This document shows, one piece after another, positions 10,173 through 17,726 of a stretch of 64,000 nucleotides of DNA. The stretch spans positions 25,824-89,823 of the forward strand of contig NZ_NPDQ01000010.1 of assembly GCF_002812125.1 (NCBI RefSeq). Direction: 5' to 3'. The position numbers were made by a program, and so were the translations under genes. This DNA comes from Leptospira brenneri (lineage in GTDB: Bacteria > Spirochaetota > Leptospiria > Leptospirales > Leptospiraceae). The notes beneath the pieces were generated by a model. The model ran no database searches and was not told the origin of the DNA. It saw only the letters and a list, made by a program, of their open reading frames with translations. Each line of letters begins with the position of its first letter. Positions within the stretch are counted from its first letter, which is position 1.

Positions 10173-10308
10173 CAAAATTTCCTTTGTAAGTGATTGCACG
10201 AATTGGGAAAGATATTGCTCGTTATATTGAATTAATATCCCGTATAACAGATTAAATCTCTGGTCGCGGACTGGTTCCTTGTTGGGATGGACGGAAGAGG
10301 TGGTTTGT

Positions 10309-11406
10309 ATGCTTTCTGAATTGGCTCCCAACCATTATTTTTCTGGGGTTGCTTTGACTCGAGATCTTGCCGATGACTTACATTCCTTTCCTTCTTCCGT
10401 TTCTTCCGAAGAAATTTGGGAAAAGACCGTAGAAACTATCGCAAGGATTCCTGAAATCATTGCGACTTGGATTTTGGAATACCTTCCCGATTCACAAAAC
10501 TTCCGTTTGTTGGCTCTTCACGGTCCTTCTTCTTTTCAAATTCCTGAAACGGTTTCTAAATATTCTCTCCCTTGTTACCATGTAGTGGATTCTAATATGA
10601 TTTTTGAGATGAATTTGGTTGGAGAGGATTCTTTCTTTTCTCCTCTGACCCAAGTTCTATCTGAAAAAAATTCTATTATGTATTTGGGATATCCTATTCG
10701 TTCTGATATTGGCACAGTGATTGGTGTGATTGGAATGGTGGTGGAAGATAAGTTCAAACATAAATTCAAAAATCTAAAACTCATTGATGTGATTGCAGAC
10801 CAGCTCAGTCAAGAACTCATTCGATTCAAAAATCAAAATCTAATTGCAGAAACTTTAAACACGGCTGCGTTTGTCAAACACTCACTTGCGGAACTTTTTC
10901 GTCTTCTTTCTTCAACAACAAATAATCTAACAGAAATTTGCCGTAATTATCTGCAGACGGGTACAAAACTCTTTGGATTGCCACTAGGACTTATTGCATC
11001 CAAAATTGGAGACGACTGGGAATATAGCCTTGTGGAAGGAAATGTACATGGAATTTATGAGGGACAAAAATTCTCTCATGTTGAATCTAAATTTTTATCT
11101 GGAAGTGCAGTACCTTCTGCAATCATCCTAAAAGAGATTTCTTTGGCTTCAGAAGGAAATGTAAGAGAGCATCTGTTAGAAGTGGGAGTTTCCTCTCTTA
11201 TGGAATTTTCTTTGCGAGTTCATAACCAAACAATCGCTATTTTGGGATTTTATGGACTAAAAAACCAAACGATTCAATCGGTTGAGCTATTCCAGAAAGT
11301 ATTCGAACTTATGGGGATCGGTCTTGCCAATCAAATTGAAAAACATAATATCAATTTGTTATCAAAAATTGTATTTTTGGAAAAAGACTCATCAAACACT
11401 AGATAA
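10309..11406 (+). CDS. Tandem-GAF domain protein
   Basis: 365 residues from ATG 10309, preceded by GGAAGAGG; an in-frame TTG at 10279 is also open. Two GAF-like halves can be traced: residues 25-175 (YLGYPIRSDIGTVIGVIGMV is a typical core strand pair) and about 200-345 (SLMEFSLRVHNQTIAILGFYG). No output domain is present, so it may be a small-molecule sensor that works through a partner. Its 3' end overlaps the convergent DUF4180 gene by 15 bases. Confidence 0.75.
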   Translation: MLSELAPNHYFSGVALTRDLADDLHSFPSSVSSEEIWEKTVETIARIPEIIATWILEYLPDSQNFRLLALHGPSSFQIPETVSKYSLPCYHVVDSNMIFEMNLVGEDSFFSPLTQVLSEKNSIMYLGYPIRSDIGTVIGVIGMVVEDKFKHKFKNLKLIDVIADQLSQELIRFKNQNLIAETLNTAAFVKHSLAELFRLLSSTTNNLTEICRNYLQTGTKLFGLPLGLIASKIGDDWEYSLVEGNVHGIYEGQKFSHVESKFLSGSAVPSAIILKEISLASEGNVREHLLEVGVSSLMEFSLRVHNQTIAILGFYGLKNQTIQSVELFQKVFELMGIGLANQIEKHNINLLSKIVFLEKDSSNTR

Positions 11407-11757
11407 TTTGTCGATTGCATTCTCTTCAGAATTTAGAAAAAAGACATCTTTACCCGAATTCATTTCATAAATGAAATCTTTTAGACTTTTACTAGAGTAA
11501 ACCGAGAAATCACCAACGACGGCTAGTTTCATTCGGTAGTTGACTAGTTTTTGTAATACGTTTCCCGCAAGACCCGTTTTTAAATCAAAAAAGTCTTTGG
11601 TAAAATGTGATTGTTTTAAAACAAAGCGGTCACATCCCGAATCGTACTGGAGGGTTGCAAAAAAATCAAAAGCAGTGGAGACCTCGTTCACGAGCGTATC
11701 CTCCGAGTCAACAACCGCGATATCAATATTGTTTTTCCTAATTTTACGAACATTCAT
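11392..11757 (-). CDS. DUF4180 family protein
   Basis: 121 residues, full length for the family. FFDLKTGLAGNVLQKLVNYR, LAVVGDFSVYSSKSLKDFIY and NSEENAIDKL are the conserved DUF4180 segments. The family is cytosolic and of unknown function, widespread in firmicutes and spirochetes. It is a single convergent gene with a weak ribosome site. Confidence 0.85.
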   Translation of the reverse strand: MNVRKIRKNNIDIAVVDSEDTLVNEVSTAFDFFATLQYDSGCDRFVLKQSHFTKDFFDLKTGLAGNVLQKLVNYRMKLAVVGDFSVYSSKSLKDFIYEMNSGKDVFFLNSEENAIDKLSSV

Positions 11758-11959
11758 TTTGTTTTAGAGTTACTGTTTTCTTTTTGGGAAATTTGGATGA
11801 TCCCATTTTATTTTCTATCTTTCTTTAGACAGACTGCAATTCGTTTTTTTCTGGAACCTTTGGTTCGGAACAAATGAATCAATCCTGGATCTACCGATTC
11901 ATAGAAATTTCTTAAATTTTTCCTATAAAAATAAGTTTGACATTTTTTATTTATATATC

Positions 11960-11985
11960 TAACTACTTATATAACCGATTAGTTA
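11960..11985. promoter_or_regulatory. Inverted repeat over the arsR-type gene start, possible operator
   Basis: TAACTA (11960-11965) and TAGTTA (11980-11985) form a 6 bp inverted repeat spaced by 14 bases, ending on the ATG of the ArsR-family gene. Position and symmetry fit an autoregulatory site; binding is inferred. Confidence 0.3.
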
Positions 11986-12338
11986 TGCAAACACTCGATT
12001 CTACATTTGCCGCTCTTGCCGATCCCACTCGTAGGGCCATTCTGATGCGTCTCGCCAAAAGCGATTTAACGGTGATGGAACTCGCAAAACCATTTCGGAT
12101 GAGCCAACCTGCCGTTTCCAAACACCTCAAAGTTTTGGAGGAAGCTGGCCTCATTTCTACCACCGTCCGTGCACAAGAAAGACCGCGCCGTCTGGAAACA
12201 GCACCGTTAAAAACTGCGATTGATTGGATCGAAACATACCGTCAGATGTGGGAAAAAAGATATCAGTTGTTAGATGGATTACTAGAAGAATTACAAAGTA
12301 TACAAGTCAAACAAACCAAAGGAGATAGAAAAAAATGA
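11985..12338 (+). CDS. ArsR-family winged-helix repressor of the AHSA1-associated type
   Basis: 117 residues from ATG 11985. LADPTRRAILMRLA and MSQPAVSKHLKVLEEAGLI are the winged-helix DNA-binding segments. It lacks the Cys metal sites of ArsR/SmtB and matches the group that is paired with SRPBCC (AHSA1) proteins. The stop overlaps the ATG of the AHSA1 gene (ATGA), so the two are co-translated. The extra 16 codons of upstream open frame have no start support. Confidence 0.9.
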   Translation: MQTLDSTFAALADPTRRAILMRLAKSDLTVMELAKPFRMSQPAVSKHLKVLEEAGLISTTVRAQERPRRLETAPLKTAIDWIETYRQMWEKRYQLLDGLLEELQSIQVKQTKGDRKK

Positions 12339-12850
12339 AATCAGAAAAACCAGAAGTAAAGATGGAACGCCGAGGAGAAACGGAAGTTGTATTTACAAGA
12401 TACTTTGCCGCACCACGTGAATTGGTATTCGATTGTCACACCAAACCTGATCTCATGCGTCGATGGCTCATTGGTCCCGAAGGAATGGTTTTAGATACAT
12501 GTGAACAAGATTTGAAGGTAGGCGGTAAATACTTGTATCTTTATGCAGACAAAGCGGGAAATAAATCAGGTGTATACGGAACCTTTCGAGAAGTGGTGGT
12601 ACCTGAAAAACTAGCCAATACTGAAAATTATATTTTTGATATGGCAAGTTTCGATCCGAATGCTCCCGAAGATCCGAACGCTACTTTCGAGTCGCGCACC
12701 TTTACTGCGGAAGGAAGTCGGACACTTATGACGCATTTGTGCCGGTATGCTTCGCCTGAAGTATGTAAGATGATGGTAGACTCTGGTGCGGCTGATGGTA
12801 TGGCGGAATGTTATTTGGAGTTAGATAAGTTGTTAACTCAGATCAACTAA
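12335..12850 (+). CDS. SRPBCC/AHSA1-like protein
   Basis: 171 residues. FTRYFAAPRELVFDCHTKPDLMRRW, the central GGKYLYLYAD and the C-terminal MAECYLELDKLL are typical of the Aha1-like START-fold family, which makes a hydrophobic cavity for a small ligand. It is coupled to the ArsR-type gene upstream, an arrangement seen in many bacteria where the repressor controls the pair. The ligand is unknown. Confidence 0.9.
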   Translation: MKSEKPEVKMERRGETEVVFTRYFAAPRELVFDCHTKPDLMRRWLIGPEGMVLDTCEQDLKVGGKYLYLYADKAGNKSGVYGTFREVVVPEKLANTENYIFDMASFDPNAPEDPNATFESRTFTAEGSRTLMTHLCRYASPEVCKMMVDSGAADGMAECYLELDKLLTQIN

Positions 12851-13018
12851 AAATCACTACGATTGTAGAATTGTATAGTTGAAGTTGAAACTTTAGCTCT
12901 AATCTAAGTATAAACAGATATTGAAACTTTATCTTTATGCTCATAAAATTATTTCTTAGGTAGGTTTCTTTTTAGATTGGAACTTGTCTAAAGTTTGGTT
13001 GAAATAGAGTATTAAAAA

Positions 13019-14113
13019 ATGAAAAATTCAGAAAAAGTTTTAGATCTTCTCGGTTTTGAATCTTTGCCATCTACACTTGTTGCCTTTTTTGACAGTTCAG
13101 AACCAAACGATTTTTTTCGGATAAATCTGAAACACTTGTCTGAAATAACGGGTGTTCCATTCCAAAGTTTATTCACGATTTTTTTGAAACTTGTAGATTT
13201 GGGTGCTTTTAATTTATCATGGGAATACCACTGCACTCATTGTAATGGTATTCCAGGATTTAAACATAATTTTAGCGAATTAAAATCAGAAGGGGAATGT
13301 GCACTTTGTGAAGTTTCTTTTCGAAATACACTCGATAAAAACATCGAAGTAACTTTTACTGCTCATGCTTCTTTTGTAGAAATACCAGAAGTTGTTTTTT
13401 CGGAAGCCAAGGAAAGTATGATAACAGCAGTTCGCGAAAAACGATTAAAAATGCCAGACCAATTTCTTTCTGGTCTTGAATGTTTAAACAACGAAACGTT
13501 TCGGGAACTTTTTGGTGAACAAGTACTTTCTGTCCAAGAAAGTCTCGCCGTTGAAACAGTATCTTTTCTATTCACAGATATCAAAGGATCAACGCAGATG
13601 TATTCAGATTTGGGAGATACTAAATCTTATGATATCGTAAGGGAGCACTTTAAAATTTTGTTCGCAGCCATTGCGCGAAATAACGGAATTGTTGTAAAAA
13701 CCATTGGTGATGCAGTGATGGGTAGTTTCTTAAAACCAATAGATTCACTGAATGCAGCATTAGAAGCTCATCGTGAATTTGCTTCTCGACAATTAAGTCA
13801 AGTAGGTTATTTAAAAATTAAAATGGGAATCCACTCGGGAAGTGCGATTGTTGTGAACCTCAATCGATCTGTTGATTACTTTGGAAATTCAGTGAACTTG
13901 GCGGCAAGAGTTCAGGGATCAGTTGAAGACCACGAAATTAGTTTTACGAAACGTATATTAGATGATAATTCAGTTCATTCCTTTTTGAAATCGAAGCGAG
14001 CTCACCTTAGACGACGTATGGAAAACTTCAAAGGGATCAATGGTGCAGTAGATGTTTATACTCTTTCTGCAGATACCATTGACTCTTGGTCTACGCCCCA
14101 TACTACCAACTAA
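13019..14113 (+). CDS. Class III adenylate/guanylate cyclase with N-terminal winged-helix-like and zinc-ribbon region
   Basis: 364 residues. Residues 1-75 look like a small helical or winged-helix domain, then a CTHC...CALC pair (about 74-100) forms a likely zinc ribbon, as in DUF5939-type cyclases. The catalytic domain runs from about residue 180: FLFTDIKGST (metal Asp), VVKTIGDAVMG (Lys and second Asp), and DYFGNSVNLAARVQ (Asp, Asn, Arg). All catalytic residues are present and cAMP production is predicted. Its 3' end overlaps the convergent SDR gene by 11 bases. Confidence 0.88.
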   Translation: MKNSEKVLDLLGFESLPSTLVAFFDSSEPNDFFRINLKHLSEITGVPFQSLFTIFLKLVDLGAFNLSWEYHCTHCNGIPGFKHNFSELKSEGECALCEVSFRNTLDKNIEVTFTAHASFVEIPEVVFSEAKESMITAVREKRLKMPDQFLSGLECLNNETFRELFGEQVLSVQESLAVETVSFLFTDIKGSTQMYSDLGDTKSYDIVREHFKILFAAIARNNGIVVKTIGDAVMGSFLKPIDSLNAALEAHREFASRQLSQVGYLKIKMGIHSGSAIVVNLNRSVDYFGNSVNLAARVQGSVEDHEISFTKRILDDNSVHSFLKSKRAHLRRRMENFKGINGAVDVYTLSADTIDSWSTPHTTN

Positions 14114-14807
14114 TCTCTTTTTTATCTCGAAAGAATTTTCCTGTTGGTCCACTATCTGGTAAAGTGGCTGCCCAAACAATGGTTTCCGCTCCTTTTTCGA
14201 CTGACCTTGTGGCACTTTCCCCACCCATATCGGTTTTGACCCAACCAGGGCATACTGAATTGATTTTGATATTTTTACCTACGGCTTCCACACTGGATAG
14301 ACTGGTGAGAGAATTGATTGCAGTTTTCGAAATGCGATACGCAGGATAACCCCCACCCATTTCGGAGAGTTGCCCCATCCCGGAACTAACATTCACAATA
14401 CGACCGAAATTATTTTGGATCATCATCGGCAAAAATATCTGAATCAATCGGAGTGGTCCATAAAGATTGACAAGAAGGGTTCTATGGAGGTCTTCACTAG
14501 TGGTATCAAAGAAGGACCCGGGATCGGCAAAGATCCCTGCATTATTGACCAGAATGTCTAATTTACCAAAACTCCCCGTAATGATATCCAAAGCCTCGTT
14601 GATACTTTGTTCCTTGGATACATCGAGTGATAGAATTTCCCCTTTACCGACGGCTTGGACCGCTGCTAAGGTTTCCTCCGCATCACTTGGGTTTCTGGCA
14701 CCAATGAGGACATAAATCCCTTGTTTTGCCAGATCAATGGAGACTTGTTTCCCAATCCCTCGGTTGGCCCCTGTGACAAGTGCAATGCGTTCCTTGGATT
14801 CTTTCAT
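14103..14807 (-). CDS. Short-chain dehydrogenase/reductase
   Basis: 234 residues, Rossmann-fold NAD(P)-dependent oxidoreductase of classical SDR type. TGANRGIGKQ binds the cofactor, NNAG is the structural motif, the catalytic Ser is in NVSSGMG and the Tyr/Lys pair in YRISK; VCPGWVKTDMGG follows. GGAGA upstream of ATG 14807 is a good ribosome site. The length is typical. The substrate cannot be predicted; it resembles carbonyl reductase-like SDRs. Confidence 0.9.
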   Translation of the reverse strand: MKESKERIALVTGANRGIGKQVSIDLAKQGIYVLIGARNPSDAEETLAAVQAVGKGEILSLDVSKEQSINEALDIITGSFGKLDILVNNAGIFADPGSFFDTTSEDLHRTLLVNLYGPLRLIQIFLPMMIQNNFGRIVNVSSGMGQLSEMGGGYPAYRISKTAINSLTSLSSVEAVGKNIKINSVCPGWVKTDMGGESATRSVEKGAETIVWAATLPDSGPTGKFFRDKKEISW

Positions 14808-14861
14808 GGAATCAAATCTCCTTAGATAGAAAGTTTCTATCTTGTTTTCTATAGACTGTTT

Positions 14862-15875
14862 TTACTTAGACTTAGATAGTTCCGTTAGCCATTTTTCCGT
14901 TTGTGCTTCAATAAAAGCTTTGTCTGTGATCACCCACTTGGACATTAAAACGTGCATTCCATTTTCCACTGCCACTTTTCTGTTGAGTGGACTTGGTGAT
15001 TTGTCCAATCCAAAGTAAGTATAACCCTCTAACATTTTAGGGACACTGGCCGTAGGGTCTTGTTCTTTATCCGATTTATAGTAGTACAGAAGTAATGCGG
15101 GTGAAGTTACTTTTCGAAATACTTCGGGGACGGCTGCATAATTTCGTAAATCATTCACACCGGCAAGGGCTGCAAAGTATTGTTCTGGATACCAATAACT
15201 ATTTCTTTCAGGCAGAACTTTGGGATTGTTATTATGAGCTGAGGCTCTAACTTTTCCTTTGAGTAGATGAATGAAACTAAGTCCACCAGGATAGTTAAAT
15301 AAATTCAAACTACTATCCACAGGAGCATAAAAGGGATTCGCTAAAACAAGTCCATCCACTTCTTCGGGGTATTCGGAAGCAAGCCAAGTGGCAAGGAGTC
15401 CTCCCATCGAACTTCCAAACACAACCACACGGTCTCCTTGTGACTGCATCATATACAATGCTTCACGTGATGCATCTAAGTAGTTGTTAAAATTCTGATC
15501 TCTTTGGTCTTCTTTGTTCGTTCCGTGACCCGGCAAACGAAGTAAGTAGGTATTGGCTTTAAATTTCTTCGCCAATTTTTCCATCACTTCTTCCCCTTCT
15601 GCACGAGAAGCGCCATATCCATGGATATATAAAAAAGCTAAGGGTGTTTTTTTGCCAAAACTGATATAACGTTCTTCATTTCCTGGTCTATGGTTCTTTC
15701 TTTTGCTTTCTGCTAACTTCTCTTGGAAGTAAACTTCAAAGTTCGCGTAACTCAAGTTTGCTTTTGGTTCGTACTTAGGACGTCCCGAGCAGGAAACAAG
15801 GAGCAAAGAAACGGTGATGAGGAAGACAGCGGAGAGCTGCCTGAGGTTGTGGAATAAAGAACACGATTTAGCCAT
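14862..15875 (-). CDS. Alpha/beta-hydrolase lipoprotein (esterase or lipase-like)
   Basis: 337 residues from ATG 15875; the signal peptide ends in the lipobox LLLVSC, Cys29, so the protein is likely lipid-anchored. The open frame continues 20 codons upstream without start support. The hydrolase domain has the oxyanion region YIHGYGASRAEG, a nucleophile elbow GSSMGG, and a C-terminal His in NGMHVLM; an Asp in YYKSDKEQDP is the probable third triad member. It resembles monoacylglycerol lipase/carboxylesterase-type enzymes. Probably envelope-located with an acyl-ester substrate (inference). Confidence 0.85.
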   Translation of the reverse strand: MAKSCSLFHNLRQLSAVFLITVSLLLVSCSGRPKYEPKANLSYANFEVYFQEKLAESKRKNHRPGNEERYISFGKKTPLAFLYIHGYGASRAEGEEVMEKLAKKFKANTYLLRLPGHGTNKEDQRDQNFNNYLDASREALYMMQSQGDRVVVFGSSMGGLLATWLASEYPEEVDGLVLANPFYAPVDSSLNLFNYPGGLSFIHLLKGKVRASAHNNNPKVLPERNSYWYPEQYFAALAGVNDLRNYAAVPEVFRKVTSPALLLYYYKSDKEQDPTASVPKMLEGYTYFGLDKSPSPLNRKVAVENGMHVLMSKWVITDKAFIEAQTEKWLTELSKSK

Positions 15876-15994
15876 ACAAATGGAAAATTTTATAGGGTAT
15901 TTGCTTTCTTGTAAAGAGAGAAAAACCCTTGGCACAGGAAGGGTCGTACGAAAAAAGGTAGTAAATACCCCATTCTCAGAAGGAACATCCCGGA

Positions 15995-17161
15995 ATGTAT
16001 AGCCAATTCACAGAGCAACAACTTGAAATCAGAGATTTAGTTCGTAACTTCGTAAAAAAAGAAATCCCACATGAAGTAGCATTGCACTGGGATGAGAAAA
16101 ACCAACACCCAACAGAACTCATCAATAAAATGCGTTCGGAACTCGGAATTAACGGTCTTGTCATTCCAGAAGAATACGGTGGATGGGGACTTGGTGCGAT
16201 CGAGCAGTGTTTAGCCATCGAGGAACTTTCTCGTGGATGCCTAGGAATCGCTCTCGGATTTGCATACACTGGTCTTGGAATCCTTCCAATTCTAAAAGGT
16301 GCAACTCACGAACAAAAACTAAAATGGCTTCCTGAAATTGCGGACGGAAAGTTCGGAGTTTCTTTCTGTTTGTCTGAGCCAGGTGCTGGTTCTGACGTTC
16401 CTGGTATGACCACTCGCGCTGAGAAAAAAGGCGACAAATGGATCATCAACGGTGCAAAACAATGGATCACTGGTGCTTCTGACGCCCAAGCCTTTACTGT
16501 ATTTGCTTATACTGATAAAAATCGCGGAACACGTGGAGTATCTTGTTTCTACGTTCCACGTAACGCAAAAGGTCTTACTGTTGGTAAAAAAGAAGACAAA
16601 CTCGGAATCCGAGCTTCTTCCACTCACCAAGTAATCTTCGAAGATTGTGAAGTAGGTGAAGACGCACTCGTAGGAAAAGAAAACCTCGGTTTCGTTTACG
16701 CTCTTCAAACTTTGAATGCTTCTCGTCCGTTCGTAGCGGTTATGGGTGTGGGTGTGGCACAAGCAGCACTTGACCATGCAGCTCGTTACGCTCGTGAGAG
16801 AGAACAGTTCGGTGTTAAAATCGGAACTTTCCAAGCAGTGCAACACATGTTAGCTGATATGTCTATCAAAGTAGAAACTGCAAGAGAAATCACTTACAAA
16901 GCAGCTCGTCTTTCTGATGCAAACGATCCTAACCTTCCAAAATACTCTGCAATTGCAAAAGCATATGCTTCTGAATGTGCGGTTCAGTGTGCTACTGACG
17001 CAGTTCAAATTTTTGGTGGATACGGATATACAAAAGAGTATCCTGTTGAGAAGTTAATGAGAGATTCAAAAATCCTCACAATCTTCGAAGGAACTACTCA
17101 AATCCAAAAGAACGAAATTGCAGCTTACGTAATTAAAGAAGCAGCTTCTAAAAAAGACTAA
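15995..17161 (+). CDS. Acyl-CoA dehydrogenase
   Basis: 388 residues, full length for the short/medium-chain family. It is an FAD enzyme that makes the alpha-beta double bond in acyl-CoA during beta-oxidation or branched-chain degradation. CLSEPGAGSDVPGMTTRAEK and WIINGAKQWITG form the flavin/substrate region, IQIFGGYGYTKEYPVEKLMRD is near the C-terminus in family form, and the catalytic base is the Glu in IFEGTTQIQ. Codon use is highly regular, suggesting strong expression. AGAAGGA lies upstream of ATG 15995. A strong terminator follows. Confidence 0.95.
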   Translation: MYSQFTEQQLEIRDLVRNFVKKEIPHEVALHWDEKNQHPTELINKMRSELGINGLVIPEEYGGWGLGAIEQCLAIEELSRGCLGIALGFAYTGLGILPILKGATHEQKLKWLPEIADGKFGVSFCLSEPGAGSDVPGMTTRAEKKGDKWIINGAKQWITGASDAQAFTVFAYTDKNRGTRGVSCFYVPRNAKGLTVGKKEDKLGIRASSTHQVIFEDCEVGEDALVGKENLGFVYALQTLNASRPFVAVMGVGVAQAALDHAARYAREREQFGVKIGTFQAVQHMLADMSIKVETAREITYKAARLSDANDPNLPKYSAIAKAYASECAVQCATDAVQIFGGYGYTKEYPVEKLMRDSKILTIFEGTTQIQKNEIAAYVIKEAASKKD

Positions 17162-17188
17162 TACCGATAAGCTATCGATTGTTAGTGG

Positions 17189-17218
17189 AAAAAGCCTCCA
17201 GAGATGGGGGCTTTTTTT
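17189..17218 (+). terminator. Rho-independent terminator after the acyl-CoA dehydrogenase gene
   Basis: An 11 bp stem, AAAAAGCCTCC (17189-17199) with GGGGGCTTTTT (17206-17216, one wobble pair), has a 6-base loop and a run of seven T. Confidence 0.9.
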
Positions 17219-17254
17219 GTGTTGGGTTGGGGGTGGTACAGGTTTGATGTATGT

Positions 17255-17303
17255 ATCCCCGCCCTGAATTGGGAGGGGTGCGACCACCCGCCACCCAATG
17301 AGT
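17255..17303 (+). repeat. Dispersed intergenic hairpin repeat, copy A
   Basis: CCCCGCCC and GGGAGGGG can pair across a 5-base loop (one mismatch), followed after a few bases by ACCCGCCACCCAATGAG. The same two blocks occur at 63514-63560 and, inverted, at 51616-51661. Confidence 0.75.
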
Positions 17304-17726
17304 TCCCTTTACACCACCTAACCATTTCTATCCATCTTAAAATTGAATTTACAAATTTATATTTTTAGAAGTTCATCTTTCTACATTTATGAATCAAAAT
17401 TTCACCGTGAGACTTGTTGAAACCTTAGATCCTAAATCCCCGCTTTCGGTAAATGGACTTCCGATCCCACGGCCATCTGTTTTGAGAAAATAATCATCTA
17501 ATTTTTTTTCTGGCCACCCGGGCGGGCTAGTCCGGAGTCCGCGTTCGCTCCCCCCTTGGTTTGTCTCACCGCCAAACCAGGGTGCCTTGCGGCATCCTTT
17601 CTATCCCTGGTGGGTTTCATTCATCTGTGTAGTGTTAGATTTTCCTTTTTTAGATAAAAAAATAGCTGACTTGGAATTTTCCATCGAACAGAATCATACT
17701 TCTGTTTTACGACGAGAGGGTTCATT
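17304..17726. other. Non-coding stretch with a GC-rich hairpin element
   Basis: This gap before the PAS gene carries a possible 34-codon ORF (17389-17493, weak) and a GC-rich island at about 17508-17625 quite unlike the AT-rich surroundings. In the island CCTTGGTTTG can pair with CAAACCAGGG, and CCAGGG with CCCTGG across a GCC/GGC inner stem. No ordinary gene is visible. Confidence 0.5.
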
